Of a stretch of DNA of 64,000 nt, positions 10,196 to 20,408 are shown piece by piece. Each line of letters begins with the position of its first letter. Position 1 is the stretch's first letter. Origin of the DNA: Rebecca billardiae RCC1528 (taxonomy: Eukaryota > Haptophyta); NCBI GenBank assembly GCA_965240325.2, contig OZ251237.1, positions 186,001-250,000 on the forward strand. The letters are read 5' to 3'. The notes under the pieces were generated by a model. That model searched no databases. It saw nothing but the letters and a program-made list of their open reading frames with translations, and had not been told where the DNA came from. Both the position numbers and the translations under genes were made by a program.

Positions 10196-13100
10196 ATGTG
10201 GGGGATGCTGGGCAACAAGAAGACCGAGCGCTCGTACATGCCGATCAACACCGAGTACCCGGGAATCTCGCGCCGCGAGCACGGGCTGGGCGACCAGTCG
10301 CCGGTGTACACGATCGACAACTTCCTGACGCCGTCCGAGTGCTGGGACCTGCGCATGGAGGCCGAGGGGCTGCTCGAGCGCTCGAAGACGCACTCTGCGC
10401 CGCAGGGCGGCACCGCGCAGTCCTCCGGCCGCACGTCGTACACGGTGCGGCGCCGCGGCGCGCGTGCGCCGCGCCGCGGCGCGTGCGCGCCATGCGCACG
10501 TCGCGTGACGCGCGTCATCGGCGCCGCTGCGTGCCCGCCGTGCCCGCGTGCGCGCAGTGCCACCTGGACAAGAAGGCGCCCGCGTGCCCGCCGCTGCTCA
10601 ACAAGGTGGGTGCCGCCGCCGCGCCGCCGCGCGCCCGCCGCGCCGCTCGCCGAGCGCCACGCCGCGAGCTCGGGCGCCGAGCTGAGCGGCTGCCTCCCGC
10701 CCCGCGGCGCTCGCACGCGCGCCCACCCGCGCAGATCAAGGCGCTGACGAGCAAGCCGTTCGACCACATGGAGCTGCCGCAGGTGGCGCGGTACACCAAG
10801 GACCAGAAGTACCTCGAGCACTACGACGGCATCGACCCGCACACCGAGTCGGGCGCCGCGTTCTGCAAGAACGGCGGGCAGCGCGTGTGCACAGTGCTCG
10901 TGTACCTCAACGACGTGGACGTGGGCGGCTGCACCTACTTCCGCAAGCTCAACCTGCGCATCAAGCCCAAGGCGGGCACCGCGCTCGTCTTCTTCCCCGC
11001 GTACATGGACTCCGAGCTCGACACCAACGCGATCCACTGCGCCGAGCCCGCGGTCGACACCAAGTTTGTCTCGCAGGTGTGGATCCGGCAGTTTGCGCGG
11101 ACGGACGGGCAGCCGAGCCGGCGGAAGGAGCCGTCGGCGGCGGAGACGGCGCTCGCCGCCTCGGTCGCGCTGCAAACCAAGCAGCGCCTGCCGCTGCAGG
11201 TGCGCGCGTTCGGCTCCACCGCCAAGCTGCTCCACGAGAACCCGCCGTTCTGGCTGATCGAGTCGTTCCTCACCAAGGAGGAGTGCGCGTCGCTGATGAC
11301 GGCGTCGGAGGGTCTGCTGGACAAGTCGAAGACGCACGCCGCGCCGGGCGGCGGCGTGGTCGCCTCCGCCGAGCGCACCTCGTACACGTGCCACCTCGAC
11401 AAGAAGTCGGCGGCGTGCCGCCCCTTCCTCTCCAAGGTCGAGGGGCTGACCGGCAAGCCGCAGGACCACATGGAGCTGCCGCAGGTTGCGCGGTACACCA
11501 AGGACCAGCGCTACCTCGAGCACTACGACGGGATCGACCCGCACACCGAGTCGGGCGCCGCGTTCTGCAAGAACGGCGGGCAGCGCGTGTGCACGGTGCT
11601 CGTGTACCTCAACGACGTGGACGTGGGCGGCTGCACCTACTTCCGCAAGCTCAACCTGCGCATCAAGCCCAAGGCGGGCTCGGCCATCGTCTTCTTCCCC
11701 GCGTACCTCGACGGCGACCTGGACACGGAGCTGATCCACTGCGCCGAGCCCGCGGTGGACCAGAAGTGGGTGGCGCAGGTGTGGATCCGGCAGCGCACGC
11801 GCGTCGACGGCCAGCCGAGCCGCAAGGCGCCCAAGCGCAAGCCGCGCGTGCGCCGCGGCTGCTTCGACGTCGAGTTTGGCTTCATCCCGGCCGGCTCGGA
11901 CATGCACACGGCGACGATGACGATCGACGAGGCGCGCGCGTACTGCAAGTCGCACTCGGGCATCGCCGGGTTCACGTTCCAGAAGGCGGTCGTGAGCCCC
12001 GAGGAGCCCATCCACATCTGGTTCAAGTCGACCAGCGCGGTCGTGCTCGCCGACGGCTGGACGTCGTACGTCAAGTCGGAGCTCGACCCGCTCTCGTTCC
12101 ACGTGTCCTCGTGCACGGCGCTCAAGAAGGTGCTGCTGGCAAAGGGGTGGGAGGAGGAGGACGACATGCGGCCCGCCTCGTTCACGTTCTGGCAGCGCGA
12201 GGAGGGCGAGGCCGAGCACCCCGCCACGCGCGTGCGCCTGTACGCGCGCGCCGAGCTCGCCGCGCTCGGCGACGGGCTGCAGCACGCGCGCGCGCTCGCG
12301 GCGCACGGCCGCGGCGCGTCGGCGGCGCCGCCGCCGCTGCTGCGCTCGCGCTACCTGTCGCTGCGAGACGCGCTCGAGAAGCGGCCCGCGGGCGGCGGCG
12401 CGGCGGAGGTGCGCGCCGTGCCGCCGCGCGCCGCCGCGCATGCCGACGCGCGCATGCCGCCGCCGCGCGCGAGAGAGCAGAGTGAGCGCGCGCCTCACCC
12501 GCGCCTCGCCCGCGCCTCACCCGCGCCTTGCCCGCGCCTTGCCCGCGTCGCCCCGCGCCGCCCCGCCCCGCGCCGCGCAGACGCACGGCGGCGAGGGCGA
12601 GGCCCTCTGGCTGCTGCACCCGCTCGGCGCGGACAGCGCGCCGTGCGTCGACGGCGCGCTGCTGCCGAGCGGCCTGTCCCCCTCCGACGCGGTGCTCGCG
12701 TTCAAGAGCCTCGCCGAGCTGCAGGCAGCGCTGCTCGCGGCCGTGGCCGCGCGCAAGGCGGAGCTGAGCTCGAGCGTCGGCGGCGCGGCGGCGGGCGCGC
12801 TGAGCGAGTTGCTTGCGCAGACGGCGGCGAGCATCCCGGGCGCGGACGCGCCCACGGTCGAGCGCGCGTTCGGCGAGGCGATGCACGCCAAGCTCACCGA
12901 GGCCGTGCTCACCAACGCCGACGGCCGCTACCTGCTGCAGTCGGTGCCGCGCGCGCTGCTGCAGCACGATGGCCGTCTCTTCAGCGCGCACACGTATGTG
13001 CTGGCCGTGTCAGCGGTGGAGCGCTCGGCGGGCGGCGCGCCGGCGGGCGCGGTGCAGCCGGGCGCGGGCGGCAGCGCGGCCGGCGCCGCGGGCGTCTCCG

Positions 13101-13819
13101 CCACGCTGCGGCCACGCACGCAGCTCTACATGTCGCAGCACGCGTGGCTCGACATGCTGCCCGCGCCGGACGGCGCCGCGCCGATGAGCGACGGCGAGGA
13201 CGCGCCGCTCGTCATCCCGCTCGTGGTGCGCGCACGCGCACGCGCACGCGCACCACGCGCACGCGCGCGCGCGCGGACCTGTGCACGCGCACGCGCACGC
13301 GCACGCGCACCACGCGCACGCGCGCGCGCGCGGACCTGTGCGCGGCGCGCGAGGGAGGGAGAGGGAGGGAGGGGTTCGGCGCGCGGGCGGCACGCGCGCG
13401 CGCGCCCACCACCGCTCACCCGCCGCGCCCGCCCGCCGCCGCGCCGCGCCGCGCCGCGCCGCGGTGCGCAGCCGCGCGAGTCGTCGCCGTCGACGGCCGT
13501 AGCGCTGCCGCAGTGGGACTCGTGGCTGCCCAAGATGCGCGCCGCGGCGAAGGAGGCGCTGGCCTCGCACCCGCTCTTCATGCAGACGGCGCTGCCGCGC
13601 GACGAGTGCACGCAGTACGCGCTGATCGAGTGCGTCTGGCTCTTCGACCGCCGAGGCACGCCGTGGCTGCTGAGCGTGCGCCCAAACCCCAACCTCTTCC
13701 CGACCTCGGGCGTCGACCGCCACATCAAGGAGTCGCTGATGAAGGACCTGTACTCCATCCTGATCGCGCCCGTGGTGGAGGACGCGCCTGCGGAGAACGG
13801 CGGCTTCACGCCGCTCTGA
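10196..13819 (+). CDS. Tandem prolyl-4-hydroxylase domains fused to a TTL-like domain
   Basis: Five exons are inferred: 10196-10444, 10558-10605, 10735-12408, 12581-13225 and 13514-13819. All four introns are phase 0, and the product is 973 aa. Two 2OG-Fe(II) P4H domains follow each other. Each keeps HxD (HYD at about 128/130 and 362/364), the distal His (IHCAEPAV, about 200 and 434) and the 2OG-binding Lys (about 209 and 443), so both look active. A short DEARAYCKSHSGIAGFTFQ module follows and is possibly PAN/Apple-like. The C-terminal half resembles tubulin-tyrosine-ligase ATP-grasp proteins (FTFWQREE, ALWLLHP, ECVWLFDRRGTPWLL...KESLMKDL). Its Mg-binding motif, normally LLEVN, reads LLSVR, so ligase activity is doubtful. 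There is no signal peptide. The two P4H halves are nearly identical in DNA, but only the first is split by introns. Confidence 0.75.
13228..13342 (+). repeat. Tandem CACGCG repeat inside intron 4
   Basis: Intron 4 of the P4H-TTL gene (13226-13513, 288 bp) is about twice the size of its neighbours. It contains two near-identical copies, roughly 56 bp each, of GCACGCGCACGCGCACC...GCGGACCTGT. The intron begins GTGCGCGCACGC, has CTCAC near 13415 and uses the CCGCAG acceptor at 13508-13513. Confidence 0.75.
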
Positions 13820-14143
13820 CCCGCCCGCGCGCGCATGCCGCGTCGCTCCCGACGTGACGCCCCCTGGCCCCCAATTGTCCGTGCTAATTGCTTGATGTCC
13901 GTGTGGGCTCCGAGCGGTGTCCGCGTCCGGCACGGAGGCACCCGTGAGGCCGTGACCACTGACTGCTTAGTCGGGCACTCAGCGACGCGCACGGTGCAGC
14001 GCCGAGCATTGGGCTTGGGAGGCACCGGCTGTCGCGCTTATTTAGAGCCAGGCGCGTCGACTGAGATCAGGACTATTAGATACAGATAGTACTGTAGTAC
14101 TTAGTACTCCGACTCGGTAGTCGGTTGAGTAACAGTAGTAGCT
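13820..14143. other. Intergenic region before the LTR element
   Basis: No gene is seen here. The first 50 bp are probably the P4H-TTL 3' UTR. The rest has moderate GC and ends with TAGTACTTAGTACTCCG palindromic sequence and CAGTAGTAGCTGTAG, the insertion target of the retroelement. Confidence 0.5.
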
Positions 14144-14147
14144 GTAG

Positions 14148-14473
14148 TCAGGGAACGCGTCTTGACTTTGAGCTTGACGAATGACGGTCGAGTCGCGGTC
14201 GACGAGCTTCGGCTCTTGTTTGCGGTGGTGAGCTCAGCGTGTTTTCGTCGTGTGCTTGGGCTCATGTTTCGTTCATCATTTCAGAATTATCTGGAATGCT
14301 TCGAGATGCCGCAGCAGCCATGCTGTCCTGCTGTATTTTAGGATGAGGTTCAGGTTGATTTTGGAGGATTTTGTGCGAGCGCCGCCGCAGCGGTCACTCC
14401 GCCACTGTGTGACTGCGAGTAAAATGTTGGATTGGAAATTGGAAATCACTGTAGATTGGCGATTCCTTTGACA
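14148..14473 (-). repeat. 3' LTR of the Gag-only element
   Basis: The 326-bp LTR matches the 17339-17652 copy except for a 13-bp extension near 14166-14185, a missing CACT-type 4 bp, an extra CGT and one A/G change. The forward-strand right end is TTTGACA, next to a run of C that is the polypurine tract on the element strand. Confidence 0.85.
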
Positions 14474-14740
14474 CCCCCCCTGAATCCAATATGCGCTCGT
14501 CTGTGAGGACTAAGCTTGGATTATGAGTGTTTTTGGGCTTGGTATTGTTTGTGCATCTGTGTGCATGAGTGAATTGGAGTCAGTAATGGTTGCCAATGCC
14601 AGGATACGGGTCATGTGCTGGGACTTCCGTGTGACGGTTTTGGGAAACCCGAGTCAGTCCTGGGCTTATTTGCACCATATGTTCACTTTTTGGCCTTGAT
14701 CTTGGACCTTGTTATTGGGCTATGCCCTCGGCCTTGATAG

Positions 14741-16806
14741 TTAATCATAGGCATCCGGAGCAGGAATATCCAGGAAATGGATACGCTCCTTGGGAAACTT
14801 GTTGGCTCCCTTGTTTTTGCCTTTGTTGTAATTGTTGGCCTTGGGGCGAAGCTCTGGGTGGAGCTTCCAACACTGCTGGGCAGTATGGTTCTTGAGACCA
14901 CAGTGAGTGCACCGTTTGCCGGTGTCCGAGTTATTCGGCCCGCTCTCGCCATTGGCTGGAGCCTTTTGGGCCTGAGCGGCGAAGACTTCGGCGCCCTCAA
15001 AGTCACCGCGTCGCCGCGTGCCTTGCTGATAATCAGCATTTTGGCGTATCTTGGAATAATTGTCGGTCTCTCTCCCCTTGGTATTGTTCTGATGGAGTAG
15101 CTTCATTGAGCCGTGCCGTTTGTAGGCATCTTCCATCTGGGCCATTATCTGGTCAGTGTTATCCACACATTGCTCGGGCGTGAGCGCTCCGAAGTGCGAG
15201 ATAACTGACTCGTAGACTTGGGGATGGTCTTGCATGCTGTTATACAGCTTGAAGACCAACATCGTAGCATCGTCCAGATTCCCATATCGAGATGAGCGGA
15301 CTTGCTCGACGGATTTCTTGATAATGTCCGATGCGCCAATGGGCGACACCTTTGTCGGGTATAACTTCAGGAATTCATCCCTGAGTTCGGACATAGTTGT
15401 GATCTTGAGCTCGCGCTCAAATATCTGTAGCAGCAGCGCCAGATCCAAGTAGTTCTTGGTCGGATCGCTGATGTGCAGCTTCGATTCCAGATAGGCGAAT
15501 AACTGAGGCTCGATAGAGTCCTTCAGCTGCTTGAATATCGCTGCCGCAGATCGATCGTAGACCGATCCGATCTTGTTGGCGTCAGCGTTGTCAGCCTTGT
15601 ATGGATCGATTTTGGCTGCGTCTTTCACCCATTTGTCTTTGGCAATGAGTTGAAAGCCGGATAGCTTGCTATCCTTGGGCTCCATTATGTCAGGTGTGAC
15701 ATCTGAGGATTTGCCCTTGTAGTAGGTGCTCACTTCTGCGAGTGCATCCCGTATCGCGCTGTGTACCGCGCGCTTGGATTTCAGAGCCGACTGTGTCAGC
15801 TTGTGTGTGGCGGGTGTATCCACTCCTGCCGAGGATTCGCGTGCCATGAACACACGTTCCTTCTTGGTTGGATTAGAGTCTGTGACTCCTCCTTCGATGA
15901 CTATCCAGTCACGTTTCTTCGACTCAAGTGCATTGGTCGATGTGTCGCGCGCGCTCTGTGGCGATTCGCGCTCTACCTTCGAGCGAGGAGTGACCCTCGT
16001 CGAGGCTGTGGTGCCTTCTTTGGGCTTCTTCACGCTCGTTCTGTCCAGCGGTGATGCATGTGCATCCGCGGCAGCTTCGGCGGAATACTCTTCCTTGCAA
16101 GAGTGTGGCGTTGTGATGGCTGACGCAGCTGATGCATGCGCACGCGCGTCGCGCTCGCCAACTTGGTTTTGCTGCGGCTTTGCCGTCAAGCAGGTGTATG
16201 ATGCCCCCCCTGCATCGTATGCGCTTCCTACGTTCGACGCGAGTCGATACGTGCCAGACGAGGACTCTGCCGTCTCTGCGGCGGTCATCTCGCGGCTGCT
16301 TGTGTCGCTCGTGGCGAGCAGCTCGGCTTCGGAAGCCATCGTGAGGCCTGCGAGGGCACCGTGAATTTTGGGGTAAACGTATTTGTTGGTCATCTCCAAA
16401 ATTACGATGGGTTTGGTTCGGCCCTGGCAATGAATATTGGGGCTGGTGCTCGCGGTGACTGAGTCACGCGTCGTAGCATCTTGGAGCATAGTTTGCTCTG
16501 CCAGACCATACAGGTCGTTTGAGTCGCACTCATCGGTGCTAATGTCATCGTTCGATCGGTCAGACTCAGACACAGTGTCATGCGCGCGAGGCTGCAGACT
16601 GACAGTGACTGCGGTCACGACCGCGCTGTCATTGGCGGCGGCCAGAAGGCCAGCACGCCGAGCAGCGTCGGCAGGCTCGAGGGCCTCGACGGTCGGAGCG
16701 GCATCAGCGGCAGCAGCGTCGAGCGCTACATCTGCCCCGGAACGCTCGGTGACCTCGTTCGATGACTCGGAGGCAGCAAGGCACTCCTTGAGCTGCGCGG
16801 GCACTC
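14741..16806 (-). CDS. Retroelement Gag, main part with CCHC zinc knuckle
   Basis: The open frame has about 687 residues. The N-terminal half is Ser/Thr/Ala-rich and probably disordered. The C-terminal half is helical and capsid-like (LFAYLESKLHISDPTKNYLDLALLLQ and similar) and is followed by CTHCGLKNHTAQQCW, a C-X2-C-X4-H-X4-C knuckle. The C-terminal tail is Lys/Asn-rich and the frame stops at 14741 without any pol domain. It has no ATG at its own upstream edge. It overlaps the upstream Gag frame (16726-17337) by about 80 bp in the -1 frame. The protein would therefore be made by a -1 frameshift, or the element has been split by a 1-bp lesion. I found no canonical slippery heptamer. Confidence 0.75.
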
Positions 16807-17337
16807 GGCCTCGCGCTCAGCCGCGCTTGCGGGCGCCAAGTCCCGGGCGGTAGTGGTTGAGATCCCCTGCGCAACGACGTGCGTGCGGATGGAGTGGCGC
16901 GATGGCGGGGGATGCGAGCGGCAACGCTCCTCCTCACCGCGCTGTGCGCGAACCTCCTCCTCAAGGTGATCCTTGATTGACTCGGCATGAAGCCAGTCGA
17001 CGCGCGGTGCAATCGCACTCGACGCGTGGCTGCCTGAATTCAGGTCAGCGGTGTTGCCAGGCCCGTAGGCGCTGGAGATGGGCTTGCGGAGAAGCGTGAG
17101 CTTCTCGCCTTGCCGGTTCTTCTCAGCCTGCATGCCCCTCAGGGCAGCGGCGAGGTAGTTTGGCGTGCGCTTGCGCGCGATCGCCGATGAGCTGCGCGGC
17201 ATTGCCGGGCGCTCTGCCACGCCTGGCTTCAACCCAATGAGTGGAGCAACTGGGGCGGGCTGATGGCCGTTCACGTCCTTGCCGCTGTTCTCGTCGTCTC
17301 CATCCTTGCCCAAGTTCTCCCAGCACCGTGCTAGCAT
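16726..17337 (-). CDS. Retroelement Gag, N-terminal frame
   Basis: This 203-residue frame begins with ATG at 17337, immediately after the end of the 5' LTR, so the start codon sits on the LTR/interior junction. The product opens MLARCWENLGKDGDDE and is charged, Arg/Ser-rich and without recognised domains. It runs into the larger Gag frame by a -1 shift in the 16726-16806 overlap. The start at the interior edge supports it as the true beginning of the element's coding region. Confidence 0.55.
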   Translation of the reverse strand: MLARCWENLGKDGDDENSGKDVNGHQPAPVAPLIGLKPGVAERPAMPRSSSAIARKRTPNYLAAALRGMQAEKNRQGEKLTLLRKPISSAYGPGNTADLNSGSHASSAIAPRVDWLHAESIKDHLEEEVRAQRGEEERCRSHPPPSRHSIRTHVVAQGISTTTARDLAPASAAEREAECPRSSRSALLPPSHRTRSPSVPGQM

Positions 17338-17338
17338 G

Positions 17339-17652
17339 TCAGGGAACGCGTCTTGAGCTTGACGGTCGAGTCGCGGTCGACGAGCTTCGGCTCTTGTTTG
17401 CGGTGGTGAGCTCACTCAGCGTGTTTTCGTGTGCTTGGGCTCATGTTTCGTTCATCATTTCAGAATTATCTGGAATGCTTCGAGATGCCGCAGCAGCCAT
17501 GCTGTCCTGCTGTATTTTAGGATGAGGTTCAAGTTGATTTTGGAGGATTTTGTGCGAGCGCCGCCGCAGCGGTCACTCCGCCACTGTGTGACTGCGAGTA
17601 AAATGTTGGATTGGAAATTGGAAATCACTGTAGATTGGCGATTCCTTTGACA
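17339..17652 (-). repeat. 5' LTR of the Gag-only element
   Basis: This 314-bp LTR is the partner of 14148-14473. The left edge TCAGGGAACGCG adjoins the Gag ATG and the right edge TTTGACA adjoins the GTAG target duplication. Confidence 0.85.
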
Positions 17653-17656
17653 GTAG

Positions 17657-20408
17657 CCTACTACGTACTCTGCGGCTGAGACTGTGACTGTCTAGCTACG
17701 CATCATATCAGACATCACACAGTAAAGAAATCGATTTTCGGCGTTACCGTAACCCGTCCGCACTTCCGCCCAGTGGGGATGCGGGGGAATTTTTTTCATG
17801 CCGCGTTCGCGGCACTTCGCGCCGCCACAGTGGAGAAAGATCGGGCCGAAGCCGTTCGAGCATGGTCGGTCGTGCGCACGCCCATTCGAATCGATGGCGC
17901 GCTCCGAGCGGCGGGCATGCGCGCATGTGTGCCGCGAGGGGGGCTGCGAGGCGTCGGCCGGCTTGTCAAGGCGGTTCCCCGGGGCGGCGTCACCCTCGCC
18001 CGCCCCTCCTCGCCCACCCTCGCCCCACGGGCGGCCACACGTGACCTGTTAAGATGAGGTCACGGTAGCCGCGCGGCGCGCGCGCGGAGAGGCGAGGAAG
18101 TGGTGTTTCGCGGAAAAACGCAACGTCGCATTGTGCTCAACCCATGTGGGCACCCGCTCCACAAGTTTGCGGTACGCCAAACCGCACACAGCGGCCTGAG
18201 CAGCTCCCAGACTGACTTTCGCTCTTGAAGCCTGTTTTTGGGCCAGATCTTGGTGTGGATGTAGCGCGGCGAGGAGGCGCCGGGCGCGCGCCCGAGCTGC
18301 GTGCTGCCACTCGCCATGGCCCATAGGCATCGTCCGTCGCGAACGACCCGGCTCGCCTCGACCTCTCCGACCCGCCGGGCAGCCACGACCGAGCGCGCAG
18401 CCAACGGTGTCCAAACAGAGGCTTCTCAGACCGCGTGGGATGGGCATAGGCGCGAGAGAGGGCGCCCAGCGCGCTCTTGAGATGCACAGGAGCACGCACT
18501 GATGCGTATGGAACCATCCCAACCTGGCGCGCCCTATCTGGCCCGTCAGGCTGCCCGCGCCGCCGCCGCCGCGCCATGCCGCCGCCACGGGCGCCGCCGC
18601 ACCGCGGGCACGTGGGTAAGTCTGTATTCAACAAATACAGAATTTCTGGTGCGGCCCTCTTTTGGGCGGCAAGGTCGGTCTGGTCGACACCTGCCGCGCG
18701 GCATGGGCCACGGCGCGGCGAGGTGGCGGCTGGCGCACCGCGGCGCGGGCGGGATGGCTCGAGGACACCACCGCCCCGCCTCCCACGCCGCGCCGTGCGC
18801 GTGCGCCGTGCTCTCGTCGCGTACCGAATTTCCTGCGGCGAGCGACGCCACACAGCGCGACCATGCCATCGCGCGACGAGGTGCGTTCGGCTCGGCGATT
18901 TGTCGTATTTGTTGAATACATGCGGGTACGAATCGACCGCAAGGAGCGGCAAGGACGCCCTCGACGCACACGTCGAGAGCCACGCGCGCGGCGTGGACTG
19001 GCACGCGACGCGGAGATGGCGGGCGCGGTGTCGCGGGCGCGCGACTGGTCTAGAACAGCACAATGAAGCGTGGGACGGCGCCGCGCGCGTGGGCTCGCTG
19101 CCGTCTCCTCGCAGTCGAATATTTCTGTGCACCCTCCTACCAGGTCAGTCGACCGACTTGCACGCGGCATGCGAGCACAGCGTGCGGGGAGGAGTGTGAC
19201 ATGGCAGGCTGTGGCGAGGTGGATGGCCGTGCAGGAGTATGCTAGGAAGGGCCGCTCCCGCGCTCGCGCGGTGCCTCGCGCACGCCTCGTCGAGGACGAG
19301 CGTGTTTGAATGGCTCCGGCGAGGCCTGAGACTTCGCTTGTTCACAGCAGCGCGCGACAGGTGCACACAACGAAGGTGACGACCAGGCACTCCGGCGAGG
19401 GCGGCTGTGCTGGCAGCAGACTGCATTCGGAGTCTGCATCAGTCATCTTGACTCATTCTATAGCCTGCCCCGTGCTCCCCGAGCGGTCGCGTACGCGCCT
19501 GCCGCTCGAGCCAGCTGGCTGGCTGGCGGCGGCTGGCGCTTGACAGTTGACTCATTCTATGATTTAACGACACAGGTAGGACGGCGCAGGTCTCCTGATT
19601 CGTCGTCGGCAGTTCTTAGTACCCCCATAAACTGTATCCAAATAATTATGCACTCCGAAGGAGGCCTCAGCGGTCGAGTACAGGTCGATGAGGGCAGAAT
19701 GAGACAGAGGGCACTTTGAGACAAGGCGGCGGCCCAGTGGCGGCCCAGTGGCGCCCACTGGGCGTGGTGCATGGCGCCCGCCTCGCACGCGCTACAGCGC
19801 CCGGTGAGGTGGACGCAAGTCTGTCGAGGCGCGTCACATGTGTGCCCAAGGTGCATGCCTGGCACCTCCGCTCGTTTGCCGGCCGCTCCGCTGCCCATGC
19901 CTGGCCTGCACGCACCAAACGTAGCCGCCGAACGTGCCCCGCCACTGTGAGACGCTCGCGAACCGCGATGCACGGTGCCCTTCAGTGACGAGAGCAAGGT
20001 AGTCTTCTACTGCAAGGGGACGCCAACCTGACGGCTGGCCATGCCATGGGAGGTAGTAGGGACGTCAGACACGCGCCAAGAGCCCATGGGAAGCCTGCTC
20101 TCCCCAGTTGGTGAGCTCGTCGGGCGTGCGCTCGCGGTTTGTCTCAAAGTGCCCTCCCCCCCCCCCCCAAAGTGAGACAAACTTGATGGTGCTCGTGCTC
20201 CTCAACGGCATGGAGTTAGCCCACGAGACTCGCAGCTTGAACTCTTCGTCTGATGCCCTCCACGACGACGTGCGCGAAGGGCGTGAGCGCCATCGTGGTG
20301 GAGCGCAAAACACGATCCGGGATTTTGTCTCATTAATTCTGCCCTCACCCACCTGTACTCGAGTTGGGCCGGCTACCCACTCCGACTGGCAATTCCTTTG
20401 GGCAAGGC
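17657..20408. other. 2.75-kb region with no recognisable gene
   Basis: Open frames on both strands show no family motifs or consistent codon bias, and I annotate none. A near-palindrome TGTATTCAACAAATACA lies near 18619, with an inverted copy of its core near 18903, about 290 bp away. TGACTCATTCTAT is repeated near 19449 and 19547. A diverged inverted pair containing GAGTACAGGT and GAGGGCAGAAT..GAGAC lies at about 19673-19722 and 20328-20362, and a GAGGGCACTTTGAGACAA motif is inverted between 19703 and 20140. These look like remnants of a terminal-inverted-repeat element. A C-run is at 20155-20168. Confidence 0.5.

Larger units (their letters stand above)
14144..17656 (-). mobile_element. Gag-only (TR-GAG-like) LTR retrotransposon
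   Basis: The element lies on the minus strand. Two LTRs (17339-17652 upstream, 14148-14473 downstream) flank a 2.87-kb interior and are bordered by GTAG on both sides (14144-14147 and 17653-17656), a 4-bp target duplication. The LTR begins TGTCAAAGG on the element strand. A polypurine tract, CAGGGGGG, lies immediately before the 3' LTR. The interior encodes only Gag-like protein ending in a CCHC knuckle. No protease, integrase, reverse transcriptase or RNase H can be found, so the element must be mobilised in trans. The LTRs differ by one substitution and three small indels, which suggests recent insertion. Confidence 0.85.

Noticed and set aside
16726-16806. A programmed -1 slippery heptamer in Gag
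   Set aside because: No X-XXY-YYZ heptamer was found in the overlap, so a random frameshift is equally likely.
17773-19543. Many frames of 60-330 codons on both strands
   Set aside because: No motifs, no splice-consistent joins, and the frames overlap in opposite directions. Left as an unannotated region.
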